Below, piece after piece: positions 8,577-17,556 of a DNA stretch of 64,000 nucleotides; position 1 is the stretch's first letter; each line of letters starts with the position of its first letter. The position numbers were made by a program, and so were the translations under genes. This DNA is from CAYWXK01 sp964462515. GTDB taxonomy: Bacteria; Planctomycetota; Phycisphaerae; Sedimentisphaerales; Anaerobacaceae. The stretch covers positions 1 to 64,000 of the forward strand of contig CAYWXK010000013.1 of the NCBI GenBank assembly GCA_964462515.1. The letters are read 5' to 3'. The notes beneath the pieces were generated by a model. That model had not been told where the DNA came from. It saw only the letters and a list, made by a program, of their open reading frames with translations, and ran no database searches.

Positions 8577-8837
8577 TTACTCTTCTACATCAACACCCTG
8601 CCGCTTACAGACATTGGTAATAAATTCAACTGCTTGGCCAACCGTTTGCACTGCGAGGGCGGCGTCCTCATCCATTTCTATGCCGAAATCTTCCTCAAAC
8701 ATAGCGACAAGCTCGATGGATTGGATGCTTTCCGCTCCCAGGTCTTCCGTGAAGCTATCCTCCAATCTGATTTCATCGGGATTTAGTTTCAAAACCCGGG
8801 CTGTAACTGCTATCACTCGGTCTTCTACTGTTGCCAT
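8577..8837 (-). CDS. Acyl carrier protein
   Basis: 86 aa from the ATG at 8837, which has AGGAGA about 8 nt upstream; an in-frame start 54 nt earlier overlaps the preceding gene and is less likely. The phosphopantetheine site is DLGAESIQSIELV, with Ser37 as the attachment residue; the usual Asp before it is Glu here. The acidic four-helix pattern (DEIRLEDSFTEDLG, FEEDFGIEMDEDAA, VGQAVEFITNV) is normal for ACP. It lies 22 nt after the GlmU-like gene and 30 nt before the citrate-synthase-like gene. Usual fatty-acid genes (fabD, fabG, fabF) are not adjacent, so this may be a specialised carrier rather than the housekeeping AcpP. Confidence 0.88.
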   Translation of the reverse strand: MATVEDRVIAVTARVLKLNPDEIRLEDSFTEDLGAESIQSIELVAMFEEDFGIEMDEDAALAVQTVGQAVEFITNVCKRQGVDVEE

Positions 8838-8859
8838 TATTTGTTCTCCTATTATGCTA

Positions 8860-10140
8860 TTATCTTGACAGTGCTCTACGGCCTTTTTCAATCGCTATTT
8901 CTCGCTGCTGTGCTGTTATCGCATAGACAGCTTCCCACATAGATTGCTCTGCGGCAGACCATTTGCAGCCGCGTCTGCTCATCACTATTTTAGCCGTCTC
9001 GAATAATCTTGCTTTGCCGAAACCTTTTGTAACGATGCCTTCAACAAACCATCCAAAAGACGGAATAAATTTTGGCAATGGTTTGCCTGTTGCAAGGATG
9101 ACGGTCATAGCTCCGATGTAGGAGCCGGTGTTTAACAATGTTCCGATAGAAGTCTTAGCGTGGTCTCCTATTAAAGACCCTACCTTTGTTGAGCCGGTAT
9201 CGATAGGCCGCCGTCCGTCCAGCATTATTGAAACGGTTGAGTAATCGTTTTTAAGGTCGCTATTGGTGGTAAGTGCACCGAGATTGACCCATTCGCCGAT
9301 GTAGCTGTGCCCGATAAAGCCTTCGTGGTATTTGTTGGAATAGCCGTGAATAATTGACCCCTCAACCTCTCCACCAATCCGACATACAGGCCCAATCGAA
9401 TTGCCTGCACGACAATTTGCACCGGTGAGAATTGAGTCTTTTCCAATATAGCAAGGGCCTTCAATTCGACTAAATGGTTGTATCTGGACGCCCTGGTCGA
9501 TATAGACTGGCCCATATTCAGCATCGATAACCACCATAGGATGCACGACCGCACCCTGAGCAATATACACATCTTTTTTGCCGCCTCGAATGGCGCTGGG
9601 CTGCTCAACTATTCCTTCGATGCCATTTTGCCCTGCCGCCACAAAGTCTTCGGTTATCTGGTCGGTGTTGGCCAGGATAAGCTCCCAGATATATCGCCAC
9701 GTTTTAAGTGTGCACAATACATTGGGCAACTTTGCTTTGGCTGCCTCCAAAAATTCGACAACATCATTGAAAACAATGCCTTTCAACTCACCCGAAGTTA
9801 TGCGGGCATATAGAATCCTTCCATCCTGGTCAAGGCCGACTTCGCTTTTTTTACCAGTTGGAATGCTTAAGTCCTGACACTTTACCAGCGGGTCCACGAT
9901 AAGCAGGTCGTTTTCGTTTAAGATAGACAGGTCATTGACCGGATGTTTCACTTTTGCCTGGTATGCTTCAGCCATATAGTCGGGCACAAAATAAGCCACG
10001 TCGCTTGCGCCCGTCTTAGCTATAAGTTTTTCACCGAGTGAGCTTATACCGCATCGCAGTTCCCACAATGTACGGTTTAATGCAATGGGATAAAAATTTC
10101 TTCTAATTTCCTCGAATCTATCAACCAAAATTAACCGCAT
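8860..10140 (-). CDS. GlmU-like sugar nucleotidyltransferase with beta-helix acyltransferase domain
   Basis: 426 aa from MRLILVDRFEEIRRNFYPIA at 10140 (AAGG upstream; a longer frame to 10191 adds 17 unlikely residues). The N-terminal 180 residues resemble the alternative bacterial GlmU group, lacking the classical LAAGxGTRM loop. The C-terminal part is a left-handed beta-helix of hexapeptide repeats: IAQGAVVHPMVVIDAEYGPVYIDQGVQIQPFSRIEGPCYIGKDSILTGANCRAGNSIGPVCRIGGEVEGSIIHGYSNKYH in sections, then GHSYIGEWVNLGALTTNSDLKNDY. Expected roles are acetylation of glucosamine-1-phosphate and transfer of UMP to give UDP-GlcNAc for peptidoglycan and LPS; the exact nucleotide sugar is not certain. First gene of the operon with the ACP. 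Confidence 0.8.
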   Translation of the reverse strand: MRLILVDRFEEIRRNFYPIALNRTLWELRCGISSLGEKLIAKTGASDVAYFVPDYMAEAYQAKVKHPVNDLSILNENDLLIVDPLVKCQDLSIPTGKKSEVGLDQDGRILYARITSGELKGIVFNDVVEFLEAAKAKLPNVLCTLKTWRYIWELILANTDQITEDFVAAGQNGIEGIVEQPSAIRGGKKDVYIAQGAVVHPMVVIDAEYGPVYIDQGVQIQPFSRIEGPCYIGKDSILTGANCRAGNSIGPVCRIGGEVEGSIIHGYSNKYHEGFIGHSYIGEWVNLGALTTNSDLKNDYSTVSIMLDGRRPIDTGSTKVGSLIGDHAKTSIGTLLNTGSYIGAMTVILATGKPLPKFIPSFGWFVEGIVTKGFGKARLFETAKIVMSRRGCKWSAAEQSMWEAVYAITAQQREIAIEKGRRALSR

Positions 10141-11290
10141 AAGATACCTTTTTCTTAGGAAGCTCACCCTGCGTGAAAAGCCGTTCGGCATCGCAATAAG
10201 ATTACTTGCACTATCTTACAATTGTCACACTATAGTTACTTTTGCAAGTTGCACATCCTGCTGGAAGGTGAGGCCGGTTCGCACCACCGACCATTTCACC
10301 TCTTCCTTAAACTTCTTTTCATTCAGGTTTTGCTCAAAACAATGTGTAGAATTCTACCGAAACTCACCGTGCAATCAATAAAAAATAACGTGCAAGTCAA
10401 ACCTTCCTCTACACAATTATTAACTCATTTAGAAATTTTTTGGGCAGTTGGGTAAATTTACGATGAAAAAATGGTTAGCCCGCGTTTCTCACAGGCTCCA
10501 AGTTTTATCGTGAGAGGAAGGGAACATCGTATCCTCCTTGTGAGGAATAGATGTATTACTGACGGGTACTATAGTAAGCTAAAGGCAACTGGCAGTGACT
10601 GGGGAGAAAGCCCCTGCCGCGACCAAAAAATCCTTGAAAAAATTGAGTCCTCCAGAAACCATTAGGTCTTTTTTGGAAGACTCAAGGATGAATCCTCCCC
10701 CCCATAGGGGGTATCTCAAAGAGACTTATCACAGAAGTAAGGATATCATCCAGAACCGGTAAAAATAATTGCCGTTGGTCATGGTTGAACCCAAAGATAA
10801 ACCCAGCCAAGCCGACCTATAAAAACAGGAGAATTTGGCAAACTTGATTAAAATGGTGAAAAAACTAATTATTATATGGGAATCTGGAAAAGCCATTTGC
10901 CTGCAAAAAATGCGATTTTTACAAAGACTTTTGCGGTTTCGAAGCCGTTGCAGGTATTTAGCAGGCTTTCGATACACCAAAAATCATAGAAATTTGATAA
11001 GAAAATTATTGCTATTAACGCCTTTGACGATTATTATAACAAGTTTGGCTATAATGATTATCGGCTGCCAAAGCTAACTTTACTGTAGAGATGCTTAAAG
11101 CAATTTTGACAGGATTAACAGACAGTGCACGGTAGATGGACAATTTGGCTGCGCAGCCGCGCTTTGTTCGGATGGCTTGAGAATCAGTGTTTCTGCTTCG
11201 GACATCCGGAAATGAACGAGGTTTCTACTACCGGAGGCAGAATGATGTAGTATAAGTGTAAACTATAACTTCGTTCGTTCTTGGCGTGTT
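10141..11290. other. Long non-coding stretch with a candidate structured RNA at 10488-10715
   Basis: No convincing gene lies here; the open frames are short and without family-like features. Between 10488 and 10715 several stem-loops follow each other: CTCAC/GTGAG (10488-10514), GGCA...GGGG/CCCCTGCC (10591-10618), and a long imperfect stem whose arms ATCCTTGA...GTCCTCCA and TGGAAGACTCAAGGAT span about 10629-10688. A GGCTGCGCAGCC palindrome lies near 11143-11154. The organisation suggests a structured RNA, but I cannot match it to tmRNA, RNase P, SRP or a known riboswitch. Confidence 0.35.
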
Positions 11291-11356
11291 GTGAGTCCGC
11301 TTCTATGGCGGCTCACCTTGAGAGGTGGAAACTTCGGAAGGTTTCCACTTTTTTTT
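11291..11356 (+). terminator. Hairpin pair with intrinsic terminator in the nusA leader
   Basis: A first hairpin pairs GTGAGTCCGC (11291-11300) with GCGGCTCAC (11308-11316). A second pairs GTGGAAAC (11325-11332) with GTTTCCAC (11341-11348), closed by a short TTCGG-type loop, and is followed directly by eight T (11349-11356). This is a textbook intrinsic terminator and ends 32 nt before the nusA ATG. It either ends an upstream small transcript or acts as an attenuator for nusA itself. Confidence 0.8.
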
Positions 11357-11388
11357 GCTCTTGTTGTAATAAAAAAAGAGAAAGAACA

Positions 11389-12609
11389 ATGAACCAGGAA
11401 TTGCTGAGAATTGTGGACAATATCGCAAGAGATAAGAATATCGACAAGGAGGCGATATTTTTAGACCTCGAAGAGGCTATGGTCTCGGCGGCGAAAAAGC
11501 ATTTTGGCGAGCCGCAAGAAAATATAGCGGTTCATATCGACCGCGAAACAGGACAAATTACTGCCTTCAAAGATAATAAACAGATTGATATAACACAGCT
11601 CGGTCGAATCCCCGCCCAGGTTGCCAAACAGGTGATGATACAGAAAATACGGGCAGATGAGCGGGATAGTATCTACACCGAATTCAGCCAGCGAAAAGGC
11701 GAAATCATAAGTGGCACGGTCGTCCGATATGAAGGCGGGACGCTCATTGTAAATCTGGACCACTGGACCGAAGGGTATATACCAAAAGGCGAGCAGATAG
11801 CAGGCCAGACGCATAAGCCCGGCGAAAGAATTCGATGCCTGATTCTTAATGTAAAGGAAACTTCAAACCAGGTCAAAGTTATTCTTTCTCGCACTCATCC
11901 TGACTTTATACGCCGACTGTTTGAGCTGGAGGTGCCGGAAATTAATGAAAAAATCATTGAAATACGGGCGCTAGCGAGAGAGGCAGGCTACCGAACCAAA
12001 GTCGCCGTTATCTCATACGATGAGAAGGTTGACCCCGTGGGGGCCTGTGTTGGAGTACGAGGCAGCAGAATAAAAAACATAGTTGACGAACTCGGCGGCG
12101 AAAAAATAGATATTGTCCGCTGGAACGAGTCATCGCAGGTCCTGGTGGCAAATGCGCTGATGCCGGCAAAGGCCAGCGAAGTTGCCCTCTGTTTTGAATT
12201 GGGACGCGCAACCGTAGTTGTCGAAGAAGACCAGCTTAGTTTGGCTATAGGAAAGCACGGCCAGAACGTTCGATTAGCTGCACGATTGACTGGTTGGGAC
12301 ATCGATATACTAACGCCGGACGAATATAATCAGGGTATTGAACGATTAACAAACTGTGTCAAGGGTATTGATGGCGCCGATGATGCTCTGGTTGACAAGC
12401 TGATAGCTCTGGGTGTTATATCCATTCTGGACCTCGATGATGTAGGTGTTGAGCCTCTTATCAATGAACTGAAATTTGACCCTGAGCTCGCTGAAAGATT
12501 GGTTGCTGCAGCGGTAAAAGAAGTGAAGCTTTTGGCTACCGAACCAAAACAAAAACAGGCAGAAAGTATTCTGCAGCAGCAAGCAAAAATAGTTGATAAT
12601 CAACAATAA
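11389..12609 (+). CDS. nusA: Transcription termination/antitermination factor NusA
   Basis: 406 aa from the ATG at 11389. An in-frame start at 11281 would translate the terminator hairpin and is rejected. Domains in order: N-terminal RNA-polymerase-binding helices (MNQELLRIVDNIARDKNIDKEAIFLDLEEAMVSAAKKHF in part), the S1 domain (GEIISGTVVRYEGGTLIVNLD), KH1 (VAVISYDEKVDPVGACVGVRGSRIKNI) and KH2 (LSLAIGKHGQNVRLAARLTGWDIDIL), then a helical tail ending in Gln/Lys-rich sequence. NusA binds RNA polymerase and modulates pausing, termination and rRNA antitermination. It heads the usual nusA-infB-rbfA cluster, but rimP, which normally precedes it, is not visible upstream. Confidence 0.95.
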   Translation: MNQELLRIVDNIARDKNIDKEAIFLDLEEAMVSAAKKHFGEPQENIAVHIDRETGQITAFKDNKQIDITQLGRIPAQVAKQVMIQKIRADERDSIYTEFSQRKGEIISGTVVRYEGGTLIVNLDHWTEGYIPKGEQIAGQTHKPGERIRCLILNVKETSNQVKVILSRTHPDFIRRLFELEVPEINEKIIEIRALAREAGYRTKVAVISYDEKVDPVGACVGVRGSRIKNIVDELGGEKIDIVRWNESSQVLVANALMPAKASEVALCFELGRATVVVEEDQLSLAIGKHGQNVRLAARLTGWDIDILTPDEYNQGIERLTNCVKGIDGADDALVDKLIALGVISILDLDDVGVEPLINELKFDPELAERLVAAAVKEVKLLATEPKQKQAESILQQQAKIVDNQQ

Positions 12610-12707
12610 GCAAGGTCCTTTTTGCCCGACTGCCGGCTACGGAAAAGCTCTTTTAGAAGCTCGGGCAATAGCCGACAGAAAAGACCTCTGCAGAATTGGA
12701 GATTATT

Positions 12708-15365
12708 TTGCCTACTACAAGAGTTTATATTTTGGCCAATGAAATTGGTGTAAAAAGCTCGGCCATCGTCAAGAAGTGCCAGGATGAAGGTCTGGATGTT
12801 CAAAACCATATGGCAGTGATATCAGCAGGCCTGGCAGCCACCATTCGCGAGTGGTTTAGCGAGAGCGAGAACGTCACAACGGTTGAGACCGCAGAGAAGG
12901 TGAATTTGTCAAAGGTCCGAATCAAAAAGAAGCCCAAGCGCAAACAGCCCGAAGTAAAAGTCAAGAAAGCTGAACAGCCGGAGCCAGTGGCCGAGCCTGT
13001 TAAGCCGGTGGAAATGCCGCCCGCTGTAGCAGAGGCTAAACCGGTTGAGCAGCAAGTAGCAGCGGTGGCGACCGCCGAGGAACCTAAAGTCAGCGCCCCA
13101 TCTCCAGCACCGGTAATAGAGCAGCCGCCGGCGGAACAAAAGGTAACTGTTGAGCCGAAAAAGCCGCAGCCGGAAGTGATAATGCCCGCGGGTCCAATTT
13201 TGAAAAAGCCGGCACCGGCTCGCCTGACCGGCCCGAAAGTTGTTCGGATTGAGGCGCCTGAGCCGGTATATCGACCCAAACCCAAATCGAGAGAAAGATA
13301 CAACCTGCCTATCACCGAGCCGTTAATGTATGACCAGGATGAGCAGGACGAACCTGCCACGGTTTCTACCAAAGATAAGAAGCGGCCGCCAAAGCGAATC
13401 AAAGACAGGACCCATGGGCGACAGCGAGACGACCGGGACGTTGATACTGCAAAAAGACCCAAATCAACTCTGAAATGGCGTCAAAGGGATATCGAAGAAA
13501 GGCAAGCCCGACTTATTGCCGCTGGCGGCGAGGGAATGAGGTTAAGACCTCTGCGAAAAATCGCTGCAAAAACCAAACGCGAAACTACTGTTGCTGTCAG
13601 ACCTCAAAAAGCTCTCGTCAGCGAGCCGATTATTGTAAAGGATTTATCCGCAGCTCTGGCGGTTAAATCGTCCGACATTATCAGCAAGCTGATGCAGCAC
13701 GGCGTAATAGCCACAGTCAATCAGCCTATTGCAAAGGATGTTGCTGAGCTGATTGCACTTGAATTCGATACCGAGCTGGTAGTGCAGAAAAGAACCACTC
13801 TGGAGGAACAAATACAACACGAATTCGAGCAACGTTCTAAAACCAATCTCAAAAAACGCGGCGTCGTCGCTGCGGTGCTCGGCCACGTTGACCACGGCAA
13901 AACCAGCTTGCTTGATAAAATTCGCTCGACGCAAGTAGCTGCCCACGAAGCAGGCGGCATAACCCAGCACATCGGTGCCTCCCAGGTTACCTGGGACGGC
14001 AAGACGGTAACATTCCTCGACACCCCTGGACACGAGGCATTTACGGCTATGCGGGCCAGAGGCGCTAATATGACTGATGTCGTTGTGCTGGTCGTTGCTG
14101 CCGACGACGGCGTAATGCCCCAAACCATTGAGGCAATTGCTCACAGCAGAGCTGCGAAAGTTCCAATTATCGTGGCATTAAACAAAATAGACCTGCCCGG
14201 CTGCGACATAAATCGTATTTATGCTCAGCTCGCTGAGCAAGGCCTCGCGCCGACCGAATGGGGAGGCCAGACGGAAGTTGTGAAAACCAGCGCCATTACA
14301 GGTCAGGGCATAAATAATTTGCTCGAAGCCCTCGATTACGTCTCTGAATTGCTTGAGCTTAAAACCGACGACACAATCCCGGCAACAGGATGGGTCGTCG
14401 AAGCCAAAATATCGCAACAATGTGGTCCGGCAGCAACGTTTTTGATTAAGGAAGGACACCTCGATAAGGGCGACATAATACTGGCCGGCACAACCTGCGG
14501 CAGAGTCAAATCAATGAAAGACAGTTTCACCAAAAGCATCAAAATAGCTACAAGCCCTATGCCGGTTGAAATAACGGGCCTGGACGGCGTACCCCAGGCA
14601 GGTGACAGGTTCTACTGCCTGGACGACATCAATAAAGCTAAGGCCGCCGCTGAGCAAAATAAGACTCGTTTGAGAGAAAACTCGCTTGTCACACGAACGC
14701 AGGTAACTCTCGATAACCTGTTTACTCAGATGGAAGCCGGAAAGACCAAAGAATTGAGTCTTATCCTCCGCGCGGATGTGCAGGGTTCTGTCGATGTCCT
14801 CAAGAAATATCTTTCTGAGCTCAGCACCAATGAAGTAAAGATTAATATCCTGCACGCAGCAACCGGCGGCGTTACAGAAGGTGACGTTGTGCTCGCTGAG
14901 GCGTCAAACGCCATCATAATTGGTTTTAACGTGGTTGCCGAAGAACACGTAGCCAAAATGACAGAAACCAAAGGCGTTGAGATAAGATTCTACAACATTA
15001 TCTATCGCATAACCGAAGACCTGCAAAAATCTATGACCGGCTTACTTGAGCCACAAGAGCAGGAGAAAATTATCGGCAGGGCGACCGTCAGGGCAACCTT
15101 CAAAGTTTCACGCATCGGCACAGTGGCCGGCTGCTACGTTAGCAGCGGACAAGTAAATAAAAATGCCAAGGCGCGGTTGATACGTGACAACATTGTGCTA
15201 AAAGACAGCCTGAGTATTGAATCCCTCAAGCATTTCAAAGACGATGCCCGTGAAGTCAAAGCAGGCCTGGAATGTGGCATTAAGATAGCAGGATTTGACG
15301 ATATTAAACTCGATGACGTTTTTGAATTCTACGAAATCATTAAGGTAGCCAGAACTCTTCAATAG
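12708..15365 (+). CDS. infB: Translation initiation factor IF-2
   Basis: 885 aa. I place the start at the TTG at 12708 (M-PTTRVYILANEIGV) because GGAG lies about 8 nt upstream and the IF-2 N-terminal domain begins there. A long Pro/Ala/Glu/Lys-rich linker (roughly residues 75-230) precedes a second IF2 N-terminal domain, then the GTPase core with G1 GHVDHGKTS, G3 DTPGHEAF, G4 NKID and domains II-IV. It delivers initiator tRNA to the 30S subunit and hydrolyses GTP on subunit joining. It follows nusA by 98 nt and precedes rbfA. The linker differs in composition from the rest of the protein, which is normal for IF-2. Confidence 0.95.
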   Translation: MPTTRVYILANEIGVKSSAIVKKCQDEGLDVQNHMAVISAGLAATIREWFSESENVTTVETAEKVNLSKVRIKKKPKRKQPEVKVKKAEQPEPVAEPVKPVEMPPAVAEAKPVEQQVAAVATAEEPKVSAPSPAPVIEQPPAEQKVTVEPKKPQPEVIMPAGPILKKPAPARLTGPKVVRIEAPEPVYRPKPKSRERYNLPITEPLMYDQDEQDEPATVSTKDKKRPPKRIKDRTHGRQRDDRDVDTAKRPKSTLKWRQRDIEERQARLIAAGGEGMRLRPLRKIAAKTKRETTVAVRPQKALVSEPIIVKDLSAALAVKSSDIISKLMQHGVIATVNQPIAKDVAELIALEFDTELVVQKRTTLEEQIQHEFEQRSKTNLKKRGVVAAVLGHVDHGKTSLLDKIRSTQVAAHEAGGITQHIGASQVTWDGKTVTFLDTPGHEAFTAMRARGANMTDVVVLVVAADDGVMPQTIEAIAHSRAAKVPIIVALNKIDLPGCDINRIYAQLAEQGLAPTEWGGQTEVVKTSAITGQGINNLLEALDYVSELLELKTDDTIPATGWVVEAKISQQCGPAATFLIKEGHLDKGDIILAGTTCGRVKSMKDSFTKSIKIATSPMPVEITGLDGVPQAGDRFYCLDDINKAKAAAEQNKTRLRENSLVTRTQVTLDNLFTQMEAGKTKELSLILRADVQGSVDVLKKYLSELSTNEVKINILHAATGGVTEGDVVLAEASNAIIIGFNVVAEEHVAKMTETKGVEIRFYNIIYRITEDLQKSMTGLLEPQEQEKIIGRATVRATFKVSRIGTVAGCYVSSGQVNKNAKARLIRDNIVLKDSLSIESLKHFKDDAREVKAGLECGIKIAGFDDIKLDDVFEFYEIIKVARTLQ

Positions 15366-15392
15366 CAGCCGTCAATCGGTAGCAGGTAAATT

Positions 15393-15411
15393 GCTTGGGC
15401 CCGGCCCAAGC
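15393..15411. repeat. Perfect 19-nt palindrome between infB and rbfA
   Basis: GCTTGGGCC and GGCCCAAGC form a perfect 9-bp stem around a single central base. It is flanked by direct copies of AGCAGGTAA (15381 and 15409 region). No T-run follows, so it is not a standard terminator; it could be an mRNA processing or stability element within the infB-rbfA transcript. Confidence 0.5.
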
Positions 15412-15484
15412 AGGTAATTTTCTGTGAGCTTAAGTCCACATTTCAATGTTGAGGGCGTTAACTACTGAATATTAACGACTAATT

Positions 15485-15874
15485 ATGACAACCCGAAGGC
15501 AGGAAAGGGTAGCTCGCATGATAAAGGAAGCAACCAGCGATGCTATCCGCAATCATCTTAACGACCCTCGTATCGAAGGATTGGTGAGCGTTACGAGGGT
15601 TGATGTAGCTGCTGATTTACGCAGTGCCAATGTGTATATTAGCATCCTGGGCAAAAATTGTGCAGCAGAGAACAAAACTTTCATTGCAATAGAGCACGCA
15701 AAGGGCAGAATACAATCTCTGCTGGCTGATAAGCTCCGGATTAAATTCTGTCCTGTTTTGCATTTTTACAAAGATGACAAATTCAAAAAAACACTGGAAA
15801 CTTTAAAACTTATAGACCAGGCAATCAGTGAAATGGAAAAGAAAGACCGGCACAGTAACACACCCGAGCAATAA
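15485..15874 (+). CDS. rbfA: Ribosome-binding factor A
   Basis: 129 aa, normal length for RbfA, a KH-like cold-shock protein that matures the 17S rRNA 5' end and binds the free 30S subunit. Seen: RQERVARMIKEATSDAI at the N-terminus, the beta-strand/helix core LVSVTRVDVAADLRSANVYISILG, and LRIKFCPVLHFYKDDKF with the typical P-x-L-x-F-x-x-D pattern near the end. It follows infB in the conserved nusA-infB-rbfA order, with a 119-nt gap containing a palindrome. The ATG at 15485 fits the family start; no strong ribosome binding site is visible. Confidence 0.92.
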   Translation: MTTRRQERVARMIKEATSDAIRNHLNDPRIEGLVSVTRVDVAADLRSANVYISILGKNCAAENKTFIAIEHAKGRIQSLLADKLRIKFCPVLHFYKDDKFKKTLETLKLIDQAISEMEKKDRHSNTPEQ

Positions 15875-15918
15875 AGTGTTAAAATGGTAAATAGTTCTAT
15901 CTTCCTTTTAAGGCTTTT

Positions 15919-16608
15919 ATGAAAAATAGTAAGGAATATTCCAAGAAAGTGCTGCGGTTATATCGCTCACTGAAACCTAAATATCCAAAAGTTGAAAAGG
16001 TTGTCTATGAGGAGCCTGTGGACGCACTGGTTTACGGAATCATTGCCGAGAATATAACTGAGGCGGCCGCTCAAGCTGCGATGAAAAGATTGGCTGAACA
16101 TTTTGTTGATTTGAACGATTTGCGTGTTTCACGACCCAAAGAGATTATTGAAGTCCTCGGTGAAAGCTCATCCGTTACACGAGCGATAGCTTCGTCACTT
16201 ATCAAAGTTTTGAAAGCTATATTCGACGGATACCACAAAATTAGTCTGGAGGCACTGAAGAAAATCGGTAAGCGCCCGGCCAGACACGTCATCGAAAAAA
16301 TAAATGATATCAGCCGCTTTGTGGTCGATTATTGTATGCTTACTGCGCTGCAGGGGCACGCTATACCGCTGACGCAGACAATGATTGAGTTCTTAAGACA
16401 CAACAAGCTGGTTAACCCCAACGCCGACCAGGAACAGATAGCAGGCTTTTTGGCTAAACAAACCCCGGCCCCAAATGCTTATGAGTTTTATACCCTTTTG
16501 CGCCGCACAAGCGAATCCAGCAAGAGAAGCACGGAAAGGAAAAAAGCTGCTTGCAAAACACAACCGAGAGCATCAACTGAAGCAGTAAAGCAGGAAACTG
16601 AAACATAA
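15919..16608 (+). CDS. HhH-GPD family protein (endonuclease III-like, atypical)
   Basis: 229 aa. The fold resembles base-excision DNA glycosylases of the endonuclease III group: an N-terminal helical part with EEPVDALVYGIIAENITEAAAQ, and the helix-hairpin-helix region LKKIGKRPARHVI (about 113-125) followed by FVVDYCM with Asp137 in the place of the catalytic Asp. The lysine that makes endonuclease III a lyase is Arg119 here, and the C-terminal four-cysteine iron-sulfur motif is absent; instead there is a Lys/Thr-rich tail. It may be a monofunctional glycosylase or a non-catalytic DNA-binding relative. It sits between rbfA and hisG on the same strand. Function is not established. Confidence 0.7.
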   Translation: MKNSKEYSKKVLRLYRSLKPKYPKVEKVVYEEPVDALVYGIIAENITEAAAQAAMKRLAEHFVDLNDLRVSRPKEIIEVLGESSSVTRAIASSLIKVLKAIFDGYHKISLEALKKIGKRPARHVIEKINDISRFVVDYCMLTALQGHAIPLTQTMIEFLRHNKLVNPNADQEQIAGFLAKQTPAPNAYEFYTLLRRTSESSKRSTERKKAACKTQPRASTEAVKQETET

Positions 16609-16638
16609 AAAACGAAACAACTTTTCTTAAGGTTTAAG

Positions 16639-17514
16639 ATGCCAGAACAAATATTAAAATTAGGTATTCCCACAGGCAGCCTGCAAAAGGCAACGATTAA
16701 ACTTTTCCGCAAAGCCGGCTTCCACATTCTGGACTCCGAACGAAGCTATTTGCCTCGAATTGATGATGAGCAAATCAATCTTGTTATGCTGCGGGCCCAG
16801 GAAATGGGCAAATACGTCGGGGACGGCGTCCTCGACGCAGGCATCACAGGCTATGACTGGATAATGGAAAGTAGCTGCGATGTCGTGGATGTCTGCGAAC
16901 TGCCGTATAGTAAAACTACCAGCAACCCCGCCAGATGGGTCCTGGCCGTTCCTGAAGAATCAAAGGTCAAGTCGCCTGCTGATTTGCACGGCGGTATCAT
17001 CGCAACCGAGCTGGTCAATGTAACAAAAAAATACTTCGCAGATAAAAACATCGATGTAAAGGTCGAGTTTAGCTGGGGCTCTACCGAGGTAAAGGCCCGC
17101 CTGGTCGATGCTATAGTTGAGCTTACCGAGACCGGCGCCTCCCTGCGCGCAAATAACCTGCGGATAATTGATACCGTGATAACATCCACAAGCAGACTTA
17201 TCGCAAATAAGCAATCTTGGAAGGATAAATTCAAAAAGGAAAAAATAGAAAATATTTCTATACTACTTAATGCTGCTATTGAGGCCCGCAACAAGGTGGG
17301 ATTGAAAATGAACGTCCGAAAGAAAGACCTCGACCGCGTCCTCAAGATTCTCCCTGCTGAAAAAAGCCCGACCATTTCGAGTCTGGCTGACCCCGATTAC
17401 ATTGCGCTGGAAGTGATTATTGATGACAAAATCGAACGCACCCTCGTCCCCGCCCTCAAACGCGCCGGCGCCTCAGGCATAATAACTTATCCACTCAATA
17501 AGGTTATACACTGA
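16639..17514 (+). CDS. hisG: ATP phosphoribosyltransferase, long form
   Basis: 291 aa, the length of HisG-L, which carries a C-terminal ACT-like regulatory domain and does not need HisZ. It catalyses the first step of histidine synthesis, joining ATP and PRPP, and is usually inhibited by histidine. Visible: LGIPTGSLQKATIKLFRKAGF at the start, the DAGITGYDWI segment, and the PRPP-binding ELTETGASLRANNLRIID. The C-terminal domain includes KKDLDRVLKILPAEKSPTISSLAD and GASGIITYPLNKVIH. No other his genes are in the window, so the pathway is dispersed. The start ATG follows TTAAGG. Confidence 0.94.
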   Translation: MPEQILKLGIPTGSLQKATIKLFRKAGFHILDSERSYLPRIDDEQINLVMLRAQEMGKYVGDGVLDAGITGYDWIMESSCDVVDVCELPYSKTTSNPARWVLAVPEESKVKSPADLHGGIIATELVNVTKKYFADKNIDVKVEFSWGSTEVKARLVDAIVELTETGASLRANNLRIIDTVITSTSRLIANKQSWKDKFKKEKIENISILLNAAIEARNKVGLKMNVRKKDLDRVLKILPAEKSPTISSLADPDYIALEVIIDDKIERTLVPALKRAGASGIITYPLNKVIH

Positions 17515-17556
17515 TTTGTAGAGAAAAAGCTACCGAAAGCGGAAAGAGGTGGAAAA

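Noticed and set aside
10500..10620. Weak resemblance to a cobalamin riboswitch (GAAGGGAA, later GGCAACTGG)
   Set aside because: The conserved GCCACTG box and the required pairing order are absent, and no B12-related gene follows.
10835..11077. 80-codon frame with a hydrophobic end
   Set aside because: Composition is Arg/Ile-rich without domain pattern, no ribosome binding site, and it lies in a structured non-coding gap.
12800..13462. 220-codon open frame opposite infB
   Set aside because: It is the complement of the low-complexity Pro/Ala/Lys linker of IF-2 and has no protein-like pattern of its own.
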